From Flavobacteriaceae bacterium 3519-10 (GTDB taxonomy: Bacteria > Bacteroidota > Bacteroidia > Flavobacteriales > Weeksellaceae): 64,000 nucleotides of DNA. The first letter of the stretch is position 1. The number at the start of each line of letters is the position of its first letter. The stretch lies in contig CP001673.1 in NCBI GenBank assembly GCA_000023725.1, positions 1,126,342-1,190,341 of the forward strand, given 5' to 3'. A program made the translations under genes and the position numbers. Under the pieces are notes generated by a model, which saw only the letters and a list, made by a program, of their open reading frames with translations, was not told the origin of the DNA and ran no database searches. Shown here piece after piece: positions 15,524-25,700 of the stretch.

Positions 15524-17167
15524 TCAGTTTTTTGGAATTAAGATATCGGTGATGAGTCCTCCGGAAGGATTCGGGCCAAAATTAATTTTTCCGCCCAGTT
15601 TGTCAATACGGTTTTCCATATTCCGGAGACCGGATCCTTTCCATTTTGCTGAATCACTTATTCCCACGCCATTATCGGTATATTTTATATGGATTCCGCC
15701 GGCAGTTTCTTCAAACAGAAGCGATGCAGTTCTGGCTTCACTGTGTTTTTTCATATTCACCATCAGTTCGCGTAAAACATAAAAGATTTCGACCTGGACC
15801 TCCGGAGCTATCCGCCTCCAAAGTTCCCAGGTGTTGCCGATGACCAGAACCCGATGCCGCCCGGAAGAATAGGATTCAAGCATTTCATACAGCCGTACGG
15901 AGAAATCCTGCTCAATGACCGTGTCGAAATCGTCGCGCGCAATATCCCGCGATTCTTCATACAGTTTTTCAATGCTGTTCAGTACCTTATGCCGGTTCAG
16001 CACTTCGGCATTCTGTATCTCCACCATCGTATGATACAGTCCGTTAGCCACCACATCATGCACTTTTTTTGAGTACTTGAGTTGGGTATCCCGCACGGCG
16101 ATCTCATTTTTATGCGCCTGCTTCCTGCGCCATTTCAGGAAAAGTACAGTCGCAAGGCCAGCAATGATCATCAGCGCGACGATGAGGAGCCGCTGGGTCA
16201 GGATTTCATTCCTCGAACTCAGAAGGTCTGCCTTGTTTTTCTCCGCTTCGTAGATCACCGAGGTAAAATGATGTCTGGACCGGTTCCTGCTGTTCTGCAG
16301 ACTGTCATTCAGCTTACGGTAGGTGCCGAACAGAGATTTAATGCGCGCTGCTTCCCCGGCGTCAATCATTTTTCCCAACGCTTCCAGCTGATCGGCAGCG
16401 TTTCCGGTTATGCGCGCGTTATCATGCATCGCGCCGGCGAATTCATACGATCTGCGCCGGTCTGTCGCTTTATAGAAATCGGCGAGGTGCGAATAGCTGG
16501 TGGTCAGTCCGTACCGGTCTCCGTTTCTTTTCCGGCTTTCCAGCACCGTCAGCATTTCCCTTTCGGCCGGATTATTTTTTCCAGCTAAGAATTTGGAATA
16601 CGCAAAATTATCAGCAACCCTGTTGTGGAAACTGATGCTGTCTTTTATAGCGTCTTCCCCGGCAATTTCTTTAAACAGGCTTTCTGCAGTGGCATACCGG
16701 CCCATTTTCAGGTAGGCAATACCGATATTGTTTTTAATGCTTAACTTGTAATATTGATGTTCCGTCAGCGGTAAGGCTTTATGATACCAATACACGGCGT
16801 TTTCGTGGTTCTGAAGCAGATTATGATTGATCGCAAACTGGTTGTAAACTGAAGTCAGCAGCGTTTCATCGGTAGCCGATAATTTAAGGGCTTTGCTTAG
16901 GTTTTCATTGCTGCCCAGGAAATCCCCTTTTTCGGTCTGGATAATGGCAAGAAACACGAGCGAGTAGGCGGCGTCGCGGGGTTTCTGTTCGGTCATGTAG
17001 GCCTGATAGGCACTGTAGAAGCCGGGAAAAGCCTGTTCATATTCACCGCCGTCATATAATCGTTCGGCTTTTTTATACAGGGTATCCGCCGCGGAAACCT
17101 CCTTTTTATCACTGCAGGCGAAAACCAACAGCAGAATGCACAGAAAAGGGGAATGAATAATTTTCAT
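15524..17167 (-). CDS. TPR-containing lipoprotein sensor histidine kinase
   Basis: The 547-residue protein begins with a lipoprotein-like signal (LLLVFACSDKKE, Cys 18). A periplasmic TPR array follows, at about residues 25-270 (for example AERLYDGGEYEQAFPGFYSAY). Then come a transmembrane helix (LLIVALMIIAGLATVLFL) and a HisKA_3-type dimerisation helix with the phospho-His in KKVHDVVANGLY. The C-terminal HATPase has the N box ELMVNMKKHSEA, DNGVGI and GSGLRNMENR. It is the sensor partner of the response regulator whose gene starts 2 bp downstream. The signal sensed by the TPR region is unknown. Both a lipid anchor and a membrane helix are predicted; the N-terminal stretch may simply be an uncleaved or SPI signal. 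Confidence 0.92.
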   Translation of the reverse strand: MKIIHSPFLCILLLVFACSDKKEVSAADTLYKKAERLYDGGEYEQAFPGFYSAYQAYMTEQKPRDAAYSLVFLAIIQTEKGDFLGSNENLSKALKLSATDETLLTSVYNQFAINHNLLQNHENAVYWYHKALPLTEHQYYKLSIKNNIGIAYLKMGRYATAESLFKEIAGEDAIKDSISFHNRVADNFAYSKFLAGKNNPAEREMLTVLESRKRNGDRYGLTTSYSHLADFYKATDRRRSYEFAGAMHDNARITGNAADQLEALGKMIDAGEAARIKSLFGTYRKLNDSLQNSRNRSRHHFTSVIYEAEKNKADLLSSRNEILTQRLLIVALMIIAGLATVLFLKWRRKQAHKNEIAVRDTQLKYSKKVHDVVANGLYHTMVEIQNAEVLNRHKVLNSIEKLYEESRDIARDDFDTVIEQDFSVRLYEMLESYSSGRHRVLVIGNTWELWRRIAPEVQVEIFYVLRELMVNMKKHSEARTASLLFEETAGGIHIKYTDNGVGISDSAKWKGSGLRNMENRIDKLGGKINFGPNPSGGLITDILIPKN

Positions 17168-17191
17168 TCCCCTAAAGTAAATAATTTCGGG

Positions 17192-17356
17192 TTACTTTCT
17201 TGGCGGTATAGGCTGGTTTTCGCCACCTGTATCTCCCGGATCTGCATTTTGGGGCAGACTCGTGCCCACTGTTTGGTGGTCTGCGTCAATGTTAAGTGCA
17301 GGAGTACTCGTATTTGTAAAATTTAATCCTAAAAGGATCAGCAATAATTCTAACAT
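17192..17356 (-). CDS. Small secreted or membrane peptide upstream of the histidine kinase
   Basis: A 54-residue product, MLELLLILLGLNF then a polar tail rich in Asn, Gly and Pro ending NQPIPPRK. The ATG at 17356 gives a compact hydrophobic N terminus; an in-frame ATG at 17392 would add 12 aromatic-rich residues. It stops 24 bp before the histidine kinase start, so it is probably first in the same transcript. It could be a signal peptide-like leader or a peptide sensed by the kinase. No family was recognised, and small size keeps confidence modest. Confidence 0.45.
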   Translation of the reverse strand: MLELLLILLGLNFTNTSTPALNIDADHQTVGTSLPQNADPGDTGGENQPIPPRK

Positions 17357-17392
17357 GGTAAAAAATTTAAAGATTGGGTAATACTTGTGCAT

Positions 17393-17744
17393 GTTCAGAA
17401 CACAGGTTCCGACCAGCTGAATGAAAAAAGAAGCGCTTCTTTAAAGTTTTAGGGGAAGTGGGGCAGGTATGAACAGAGGGAAATTCCGCTTCCCCAAGCC
17501 AGTTTCTCCATCTGTTTTTCACTGCCGTTTTTACAAATCAGTTTTGTAACTTTGTTGTTAGTGTCTGTTTTTATCTCACTGATTTATAGGACAAAGTAAC
17601 GGGTCTGTTGATGGAATTGGAAGACACTGCAGGGACAGATGCCGGACAGGTAAAAGGCCGGGTATTTATGGAAAACCGTACATACTGAGACACCATTTCT
17701 GTCTATTTTTGGACAACTTAAACTTTAATGAGTACACAATACCG
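17393..17744. other. Intergenic region with promoter of the following gene
   Basis: No gene is seen. GGGGAAG (17452-17458) and CTTCCCC (17489-17495) form an inverted repeat, and GAAGCGCTTC (17430-17439) is a palindrome before the minus-strand kinase operon. TATTTTTG (17704-17711) is a perfect plus-strand -7 element that would start RNA at about 17717 and supports the ATG at 17745. Confidence 0.55.
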
Positions 17745-18677
17745 ATGAAAAAGAAACGTCTGCTGCTCCGGATGGTTTTCGATAAAGCCAGAGCCGAGCT
17801 GCCTGAGGGAAGCATTACCAGCCTCGCAGCCTTCTTAAATGCCTGTTTCGAAGAGAAATTTGGCTATGCTAAAAATGAACGGACTTTTGTGAGGTATTAC
17901 AAAAGTCTTGTGGTAGACGGTAGGGATTATGTGATTGATGTGATCACGCTCGATCAGATGTCTCAATATTTGGGATATAAGGATTTTTCCCAGTATGCCA
18001 AAGAAATGGCGGCAGGTAAGGATGAAGATTGTAAACCTCTTAAAGTAACCGTTTCCGACGGGGAGAATTCGGTGAGCAGTATTTCTGATGCACTCTCTAA
18101 TATTGTCATTAATATTACAAATTCACCAGTTTTCACACTGCCGCAATTCATCACGCAGCACAAAAACGGCTTTGGTGTATTGGGCGTGCTGCTTTTGGGT
18201 GGCTTTATGGTCAACCAGACCGGATATTTTAAGACACCGGAGACTTCTCTGCCCGCTACCAGCCCCTCTGTGTTGTACACAAACGCTCACAATCCTCCTA
18301 TAACGGCAAAAGAAGTCTTTTCGAATTCAACTTCGTCAGACCTCCGTGCTGCCCCGGTGATGGTACTCGAGCAGGCACGTAAAAAGGAATGTATGTATTG
18401 GAAGGAAGATCACTATGAAGCGGCTTTCTGCGACGAGATAATTACAGGAACTACCCTGATTGCTTTGGATGATGAGCAGCTTCAGTCGCTGAAGAAGATC
18501 ACCTTGCCCGATACTTTAACGGTTCAGAACGCGCTGGGAAAAGTATGGTATGATAAGTCAGATAATCACCTTGAGTTTTTCACGGATTTTGGTCTGCATC
18601 CTGTCAATGGCAAAACCCTCAAACCCATTACAAAGCATATGATTGAGAGACATATAGACGGACGTGTAGTGCCGTAG
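17745..18677 (+). CDS. Conserved Bacteroidota protein with one TM helix, function unknown
   Basis: About 310 residues from the ATG at 17745. A TTG start at 17709 would overlap the -7 element at 17704 and is rejected. The N-terminal half (to about residue 130) is soluble and basic, with KNERTFVRYYKSLVVDG and a YKDFSQYAKEM block. A single hydrophobic helix, GFGVLGVLLLGGFMVNQ, follows near residue 150, and then an extracytoplasmic C-terminal domain containing ECMYWKEDHYEAAFCDE and FFTDFGLHPVNGKTLKPIT. This C-terminal pattern recurs in uncharacterised Flavobacteriia proteins. The layout, with a cytoplasmic front, a helix and a periplasmic sensor-like domain, would suit a signalling protein, but no activity can be assigned. 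Confidence 0.7.
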   Translation: MKKKRLLLRMVFDKARAELPEGSITSLAAFLNACFEEKFGYAKNERTFVRYYKSLVVDGRDYVIDVITLDQMSQYLGYKDFSQYAKEMAAGKDEDCKPLKVTVSDGENSVSSISDALSNIVINITNSPVFTLPQFITQHKNGFGVLGVLLLGGFMVNQTGYFKTPETSLPATSPSVLYTNAHNPPITAKEVFSNSTSSDLRAAPVMVLEQARKKECMYWKEDHYEAAFCDEIITGTTLIALDDEQLQSLKKITLPDTLTVQNALGKVWYDKSDNHLEFFTDFGLHPVNGKTLKPITKHMIERHIDGRVVP

Positions 18678-18931
18678 AAGCTGTCAGCAAATACAGGTTG
18701 GAACATACGTGTCTGCGGTTGAAATTATTATAGTTTTGACCAATAAAAGCGCATAATCAGTCAGGATGGGCCTTAATAATTTGTATTGGGTAGTATAAGT
18801 TATAAAATCCAGAAGCTTAGCAATTACGGAAAACCATAATTTAAGTCGGACCAAACTCTTTATTTTTATAGAAAATTTGGTTCGGACGGCGTAATTTATA
18901 AGGTGAATACAAGCAGAGAAGAGAAGAAACT
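18678..18931 (+). promoter_or_regulatory. Leader region of the motor/cytoskeleton cluster
   Basis: This 254-bp gap carries TAGTTTTG (18731-18738), a perfect match to the -7 consensus, but no well-spaced -33 element is visible. An imperfect inverted repeat follows, GTCGGACCAAA (18845-18855) with TTTGGTTCGGAC (18876-18887), around an AT-rich loop. The repeat could be a terminator for the preceding gene, an operator, or an attenuator in front of the next operon. Confidence 0.35.
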
Positions 18932-19288
18932 GTGAACAATACGATGAAAATAAAAATCAAGGAACTATTAGAATTTGGAGCCTTTAGTCAGCGGAAGAAA
19001 AAGAATTTTATAGCTAGGTGGCGCTTTCCTCAAACGGGCGGTCCTAACGAAAAGGGCAACGCACGGCATTATTGGGGCAGAATTCTGTCTGCGTTGGTAG
19101 CCGCACGTAAAGAAAACAGCAACCAGAAAATACTTCGGAAAATAGTGGACACACAAAGGGATATAAACAATACAACCACCAGTCGCACAATTCAGCAGTA
19201 TGCCCAAAATCTTAAAGTATTCACCACCTTCCGGGATTTCATGTTTTCGGATCTTTTTCCCAAAGACTGTTTGGAAGGGTTACTTTAA
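18932..19288 (+). CDS. Small basic hypothetical protein preceding the motor cluster
   Basis: A 118-residue frame with GTG start at 18932, preceded by the purine-rich AGAGAAGAGAAG; an ATG four codons in (18944) is the alternative. The N terminus is Lys-rich (MKIKIKELLEFG, RKKKNFIARWRF) and the rest is helical and polar (TTTSRTIQQYAQNLKVFTTF). No signal peptide or membrane segment is seen and I do not recognise a family. It lies 110 bp upstream of the lipoprotein that opens the motor-like operon, in the same direction and similarly AT-rich, so it may be a regulator or accessory of that system. It could also be an unrelated or truncated gene. Confidence 0.5.
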   Translation: MNNTMKIKIKELLEFGAFSQRKKKNFIARWRFPQTGGPNEKGNARHYWGRILSALVAARKENSNQKILRKIVDTQRDINNTTTSRTIQQYAQNLKVFTTFRDFMFSDLFPKDCLEGLL

Positions 19289-19398
19289 TCAATTTCGCGG
19301 GCATGACCGGCATCCAAGGTTTCAATAATGGAATTCAACCAGAAAGGATTAAAAGTTTTTTACGTTGATATTCACCCAGTTCTTAACTTGTTTATAAA

Positions 19399-20826
19399 AT
19401 GAAAAATAAAACATACGCACTAGCCCTTTTTGCTCTAACTTTTATCATTGTAATCTATTTCAGCTTTTCATCATGCGGTGGCAGTAACTTAATAGCCAAG
19501 GCCGGCTCTGATGGTGTTATAACGTGCGAGGAGTACACAGAAATTAAATTGTCAATCTTGCCAAAATCGCGTGAACTTGCAGTGTTGTTTGAAAGCCCCG
19601 GTAAAATTGATGATGAAAAGTTAAAAGATTTCATCATCAATCATGTGAATATTCGTTCAGGGAGTTTGAAATTCAATGACTGTAAAGAAGAGATCACAGA
19701 AGTAGGTCTTTATTTGGAGAATTCTCTCAGTATGATTGGATATATATCAAATGCCAGTGATTTTCAAAAGAATACCCTTGACCTTTACAGTTCATTAGGA
19801 CACAAAAATAAAGCGAGTACCTATCTCGTTAACAGGAATTTAGAACCCAAAGGAAACATACCGACTTCGGGTCTCGCGGATATCATCAGTTCGCAATCTA
19901 AATTTGTAAGTGCCGGCTCCAATATTTCAGATCTTAATAAAGTTTTGGAAAATGTTCTTGCCAATACAAAAGCGAACAATATTTCAATAATCACGTCCGA
20001 TTTCATTTATTCATTAGAAGGACAAAACCTTGTTGTGGTCGGGGGTGTTACGAAAGACCTCTTTTTAAAGAATTCAAAAAGAATTAAAGATTTATCAGTT
20101 CTTCTTATCCAAATGGATTCCCAGTTTAATGGTCTTTATTATGATATGAATAATAAACCTGTGCAGCTATCTAAAGTGAGGAGACCGTATTATTATATGG
20201 TTGTAGGAAGCTCAGATATGGTTGAGAAGTTTTCAAATATCATTAAGGTTAACAAACTAAATGGCTTTCTGAACTCCTACTATCTTACCTCAAAAAAACA
20301 AGAACCTTTTCAAAAAATTTTAGTAGGCACGGAATCAATTGGGAGGATGAAGGTAGATACTAACAACCCCAATAAGATTGAGCTATCCAAACCGGTAAAT
20401 AATCAAGTGCAATTTTCAATAGCGGTCGACCTGTCTAAATATCCTGATCAATCCAAACTTCTTGACGCTGCGAATTATAAAATAAGTCAAGGATATAAAA
20501 TTGAAAAAATCGAAAAAATTAATCCGGATAATAATCCAACTAAAGTCAATGTAAATGATTGGGTAACTTTAAAAAGCGCGACCGCGACGCATTACATCGT
20601 GGTTAAAAATGTTGGATTTCCATTAAAAAATGATTTGATTCTAAGCTTAGAAAACAATCAGCCCGGCTGGATTAAAGCGAGCTCGACTGACAATGACACT
20701 AACATTACTCAAAATCTTGACAAAACATTTGGCTTATTACATCTTGTTAACGGAATTAGTGATGCATTCGAACAAATTAACGATGGGGATAATTCTTTCT
20801 TTACCTTAAAATATAAAATCAATTAA
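19399..20826 (+). CDS. Lipoprotein with degenerate VWA-like domain (motor cluster gene 1)
   Basis: The 475-residue product has a long lipoprotein signal with lipobox FSSC (Cys 26). At residues 104-115, LYLENSLSMIGY aligns in style with the VWA metal-site motif D-x-S-x-S, but the first Asp is Glu (E107, S109, S111). IPTSGLADII (about 155-164) and ISIITSDF (195-202, D201) occupy the places of the second and third metal-site loops. VWA domains mediate metal-dependent protein contacts. The C-terminal 170 residues look beta-rich. The stop is 2 bp before the next start, making it the first gene of a tightly packed operon with tubulin-like, actin-like and stator-like proteins. Periplasmic location is inferred from the signal. 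The VWA call is mine and needs structural confirmation. Confidence 0.72.
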   Translation: MKNKTYALALFALTFIIVIYFSFSSCGGSNLIAKAGSDGVITCEEYTEIKLSILPKSRELAVLFESPGKIDDEKLKDFIINHVNIRSGSLKFNDCKEEITEVGLYLENSLSMIGYISNASDFQKNTLDLYSSLGHKNKASTYLVNRNLEPKGNIPTSGLADIISSQSKFVSAGSNISDLNKVLENVLANTKANNISIITSDFIYSLEGQNLVVVGGVTKDLFLKNSKRIKDLSVLLIQMDSQFNGLYYDMNNKPVQLSKVRRPYYYMVVGSSDMVEKFSNIIKVNKLNGFLNSYYLTSKKQEPFQKILVGTESIGRMKVDTNNPNKIELSKPVNNQVQFSIAVDLSKYPDQSKLLDAANYKISQGYKIEKIEKINPDNNPTKVNVNDWVTLKSATATHYIVVKNVGFPLKNDLILSLENNQPGWIKASSTDNDTNITQNLDKTFGLLHLVNGISDAFEQINDGDNSFFTLKYKIN

Positions 20827-20828
20827 AT

Positions 20829-21218
20829 ATGAATTCTTTTTTTGCTAACCTCTATGAACTTCTATATTATGATGCAAATTTTTCCACGGCGGTATTCAGT
20901 ACCGGCCTTTACACTGTTATAGGAGTTTTATCCGTCATCATCCCTTTTATTATTGGTCTTGTTTACTATAAAATTGTAGACAGACCCTCATTTGCAACGG
21001 TATTTATTTGGTTGGTTGCAGGTGGAATTTCTGCTCTGCTCAGTTTCCTTGTAAGTTATAACTGGGTGTATGCTAATTTGGCAGACCTTTACGAGTTCTC
21101 AACTTCCCAATTTATGACCCTAGGTCTTATCAGTGCTGTGTACAGTTTCCTGATCTATGTCCTGTTTTCATTTCTTTTTAAAAGAATCAGTATTAACACT
21201 AAAAATATCCCATTCTAA
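20829..21218 (+). CDS. Small polytopic membrane protein (motor cluster gene 2)
   Basis: This 129-residue protein has three strong membrane helices: LYTVIGVLSVIIPFIIGLVY, FATVFIWLVAGGISALLSFL and FMTLGLISAVYSFLIYVLF. A short basic end follows (KRISINTKNIPF). It starts 2 bp after the lipoprotein stop and its stop codon overlaps the start of the tubulin-like gene by one base (TAATG), so translation of the three genes is coupled. No family was recognised. Its position between a periplasmic lipoprotein and a cytoplasmic cytomotive protein suggests a membrane connector or anchor. That is inference only. Confidence 0.75.
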   Translation: MNSFFANLYELLYYDANFSTAVFSTGLYTVIGVLSVIIPFIIGLVYYKIVDRPSFATVFIWLVAGGISALLSFLVSYNWVYANLADLYEFSTSQFMTLGLISAVYSFLIYVLFSFLFKRISINTKNIPF

Positions 21219-22744
21219 TGGCTAAGTTATTTGTATTTGGTATAGGCGGTACCGGCGCACGCGTCATTAAATCTTTAGCAATGCTCATGGCTGCAGGTGT
21301 TGACACCGGGTATGACATCGTACCTATTATTTTGGATCCTGACGCTGCGAATTCTGATGTAAACCGGACAAAAGCTATTCTGGATGATTACGTAAAGATC
21401 CGGAATAAAGGCAATGATAATGGTGAGGCATCCTTTTTTAAAAATAAAATCAATCCATTAGGCGATGTAGTAAAGAATGACGATAAGGGAACGATTGGAT
21501 CAAATTTCGTGGTGAATATTGATGGGTTAGATAATGGAGAAAAATTTAAAAGTTTTATCGACCACCAAAGTCTAGATGCTGACAATAAGAAGATGATTGA
21601 TCTCCTCTTTTCGGAAGACAATTTGGAGCTCCCCTTAGATGTTGGCTTCAAGGGAAATCCAAATATTGGAAGCGTAGTGCTTAATTCTTTTGTAAACTCC
21701 AGTACTTTTCATGCCTTTGCAAATATCTTTGATAAAGACGACCGCATATTTATTATCAGCTCTATTTTTGGCGGAACCGGGTCAGCTGGTTTTCCACTTC
21801 TTCTCAAAAATATCAGAGAGGGTAATATTGGTGGAAATAATTTTGCTTATTTAAAGGATGCTATTGTTGGTGCTATTTCTGTACAGCCCTATTTTAAGAT
21901 TGAAAAGAGTGAAGGGGCAGAAATAGATTCACATACTTTTATTTCTAAAACTAAATCTGCACTGTACTATTATGATCATTTTATATCCAAAAGTGACTCA
22001 CTCAACGCCACTTATTATATTGGTGATGACAGTACCGGAGTTTATGAGCATAATGTAGGTGGAACTGTTCAGAAAAACAATGCTCATTTCGTGGAATTGG
22101 CTTCTGCACTGGCAATTGTAGATTTTGCTAAAGATCAAAGTCTGCAGTCTGCTAACGGTAAAGCATTGAATCCTGTGTACAGGGAGTTCGGGGTTAAAGC
22201 TCATGAGGGGTTTTTAAATTTCAGTACAGTTTCGGATCTGACCTCCAACATGATTAAAAAACCACTCGCTCAATATTTTTATTTTGATCTCTTCATCAAT
22301 AAAATGCTTACTGAGACCATGAGCGATCCCTATTCTCAAACCAAAAGAGGAGCTCACTTTGACAAAAGTTTTACTTCAACTCAATACTTTAATACCCTGA
22401 AATCATTTAACCGGGCATTCCGGGTCTGGCTTGGTGAAATGAAGGAAAATACGGTTTCTTTTGCACCTTTCAGTATTAATGTGGAGCAAGATTCTAAGGG
22501 CAACATCAATGATTTTTCTTATTCTGCAAGTAGTGAAATTTACACCTATATTGACGGTTCAGTTCCTAGTAAAGATGGCTTCCTGGGATTAGGAAAGAAA
22601 AACTTCGAACTTTACAGACATACACTTAGTACGGTTTCTGAGAAGGAAGTAAAAATTTTTGTAGGAGCAGAAGACCGGTTTCTTAAAGTCTTCTCTCTCG
22701 CTACGCAGGAACTTCTCAAAGAGAAAAATCTTATCAATTCTTAA
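21218..22744 (+). CDS. Tubulin/FtsZ-like GTPase (motor cluster gene 3)
   Basis: The 508-residue protein opens with a Rossmann-type strand and the glycine loop FVFGIGGTGARVI (residues 5-17). At about 185-191 it carries GGTGSAG within FIISSIFGGTGSAGFP, the tubulin/FtsZ phosphate-binding signature (GGGTGTG in FtsZ). The interval between the loops, longer than in FtsZ because of an acidic insertion, is as in the 'tubulin-like' bacterial family. No signal or membrane helix is present, so it is cytoplasmic and could polymerise with GTP. The C-terminal part (about 300-508) has no recognised domain. The gene overlaps the upstream gene by one base and is 10 bp from the giant actin-like ATPase gene. 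Family membership is fairly sure; polymerisation is not. Confidence 0.82.
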   Translation: MAKLFVFGIGGTGARVIKSLAMLMAAGVDTGYDIVPIILDPDAANSDVNRTKAILDDYVKIRNKGNDNGEASFFKNKINPLGDVVKNDDKGTIGSNFVVNIDGLDNGEKFKSFIDHQSLDADNKKMIDLLFSEDNLELPLDVGFKGNPNIGSVVLNSFVNSSTFHAFANIFDKDDRIFIISSIFGGTGSAGFPLLLKNIREGNIGGNNFAYLKDAIVGAISVQPYFKIEKSEGAEIDSHTFISKTKSALYYYDHFISKSDSLNATYYIGDDSTGVYEHNVGGTVQKNNAHFVELASALAIVDFAKDQSLQSANGKALNPVYREFGVKAHEGFLNFSTVSDLTSNMIKKPLAQYFYFDLFINKMLTETMSDPYSQTKRGAHFDKSFTSTQYFNTLKSFNRAFRVWLGEMKENTVSFAPFSINVEQDSKGNINDFSYSASSEIYTYIDGSVPSKDGFLGLGKKNFELYRHTLSTVSEKEVKIFVGAEDRFLKVFSLATQELLKEKNLINS

Positions 22745-22754
22745 AGGTAAAAAC

Positions 22755-25700
22755 ATGGCAAAAGTATTCAGATTATTTGACGATATAGATGTGCAACACT
22801 GGGAAAACACCAACCAAATAGGACCAGCACAGATCAATACAATTGGTGATGTTTCCGGTGGAATTATGAGTAAAGATCCTACCTCTATTCCGTCACCTTT
22901 TGCGAGGATGGATTTGGCTAAATCGGCGTTTAAAAATGTGGTTGATTTAAAGAATGTAGATGGGCAAACTGTTTTTAATAAAATTGTTTCAGATAATTTT
23001 GATCTGATGGAACTGCTTTTTCACAGCAATGAAATTGGAGGAATTGAGATTACATCTTGGGATGCAAACCAAAGCGTTGCACATTTAATTGGGAGCAACA
23101 ATAGAAAGCACCGATTGCTGGGAAAAACTTTGCAGTTATTCATCAACCAAGACCGAATATTTGTTGACAACCCGAAGATCTTTATTTTCAGCAGAAATCA
23201 TAAAATACTGGGAGGAACATCGCCATTGTCAGTTGTATTTACTACAGGAAACTCTTTGAGAGACACCAATATTCAACTTACTGAGCGAGCTTTGTTTACT
23301 TCGCCCTATCAGCCGTTATATAAAAGAGACGCCGATTTCCAGAAATATGTATATAGTTTAGTCTATAATAATACAGCATTCGGTAATAAATTTCTTGAGC
23401 TTAAAGAATATCTTGATTATTCATTAAAAATTTTAGATAACGATAATCACAGTCTTTATCTGGAATTACAGAATATTAAGTTAGATCAAAATTTCTACAG
23501 TAATACTTTCGCAGAATTAAATGGGAGTGTGGATGGCAATACGGTAACACTTTTTAATATACCGTTAAGAAAATCTAAAGGGACAGTTTTAGAGAGTGAC
23601 TTTTTTATCGACACGAATTTACCGCAGCCCAACGGAATTCCGTTGATTTTACAAAACGAATATACTTTACCGTTAAATTATATTGGAACAACCCGATGGA
23701 CGGAAAACAATATTAATGTTCCATTTAATGACGAACGAGCATTACATGAAAGGACACTACCTGGATTAATTAAAAAATATCCTTATAAGACGGTCGACGA
23801 TTTTCTTGAACCTGTGATTTTCAGGCTTCCATATGAACTGGACTCTGCGAAATTCCTGTCCGTGTCAGCAGTTGAAAACAAGTCATTTCTGTTGCCGCTA
23901 AAAAGTACATTTTTTAAATACTTTACAACTGATGATCTTTTAAACAGAAGAGTGGGCGGACAACCAATGCTCAGTATGGAAGTTCTGCAAAATTCCGTCA
24001 CCGTGCAGCTTAGAATACCGATAAAAAAACAAGGTCATTATATTACATTATCCCGTAAATATAAGGTAGACGGGGAGATTGATATTTCAAGAAATATCGG
24101 TGCAGTAAAAAATCTGTTTATGAATGTGGGAGTCAGTCCATTTTTGCAACTGGAGAATTCCGACGCCAGCGATCACTACCGAATCGGTTTGTTTAATATG
24201 ATTGACCGCGGGGTTAATTTAAGTTTTTCCTACCAAGGCAAAGCAACACCTGTTGAAAATTCTTATGTAAGGACGTCTGAAGTGTTTTTCAGCAGTCGGT
24301 ATTTTGTTCTTAACCATAAATTTGATGCTGTAAAAGTTGAATTTGACGGCTACTCTGCGCTGTTAATTCCAAAGCTGCGAAAACAATCAGAAGGCCCGAG
24401 AAGTTTTACGTTTGGAGTAGATTTTGGAACAACGAATACTCATATAGAGTACAAAGAGGATCAAGGAAGGCCTATTCCATTTACAATCCACCCAGAAGAC
24501 TTACAAACTGTTTACACTATTTCGAATATATCTCAGTCTAATATCGAAGTCTCCAGATTAACTGAATTAAAAAAACTCAGTGAATATGAATATATACCAG
24601 AGTTTTTACGAGGTGACCTCAATGAGTTTCCTATCAGGACTGTCATTTCAAACTCGGCAAAATTAGGAGTAGCAGATGTTAAATTTTCACTTTCCCAAAT
24701 GAGTATTCCGTTTAATTACATCCTTGAAGATTCGCTTGAATCCAATACCTATACACAGAATCTGAAATGGGGAAGTAATCAGGTAGATGCACTGCATGCA
24801 GATAAAATACGACTATTTTTAGATGAATTATTTTTCCTGATGAGAAATAAGGTTCTAACCAATAACGGAAACTTATCGTCAACCAAGATACACTGGTCCT
24901 ATCCATTAAGTATGCCGATAAGACAAATCAGTGACCTGGAAAATTTTTATACCAACCTATACAAAAAGTATATCTCCAGTACACAATCTACCAGCAATGT
25001 AAAAAAATATAATGAGTCTATTGCACCCTTTGAGTATCTGAAAACAGAAGGTGGGCTGGTTGCTTTTACAAAGCCTGTTGCGTTGTTGGATATCGGGGGT
25101 GGAACTACAGATATTGTGATATACAAAAATAACAATGCTGAAAAAATTACCTCATTTAGATTTGGAGCTAATAAAATTTATTCTAATTCTAATTCTGGTA
25201 TACATGGAAATGGTTTTACTAAAGAAATTGAAAAATTTAAGGAAGGTAATAATCTTAGTCCAATTTTCTTAAGTATATTAAATAAATTTATGACTTCTGA
25301 GAACATGACGGAAGGAATATCTTTATTATTTTCTGCAGACACCAATATCCGACATAAAGATACTGTATCAAATAAATTCAGTGATCAATTGCGCTCAAAT
25401 GAAAACCTAAAATCTGCTTATGTATTCTACTATGCAGCCATTGTGTATCATTTAGCAAAATTCATGAAAGCGAATAATTACGATATGCCCGCAAAAATAA
25501 TTTTCTCGGGAAATGGATCCAAAATTCTTAACATTATTGATAATAATGACAGTGCTCCTATACTAACCAAAATATCGACCTACGTTTTTGATAAGGTTTA
25601 TGAAGCCACAGGTAGCAATCTCATTTCTATAGAAAAGCGGAATAATCCTAAGGAAATGACGGCGAAAGGTTTAACATACACAAATAATTTTGCACAGGAC

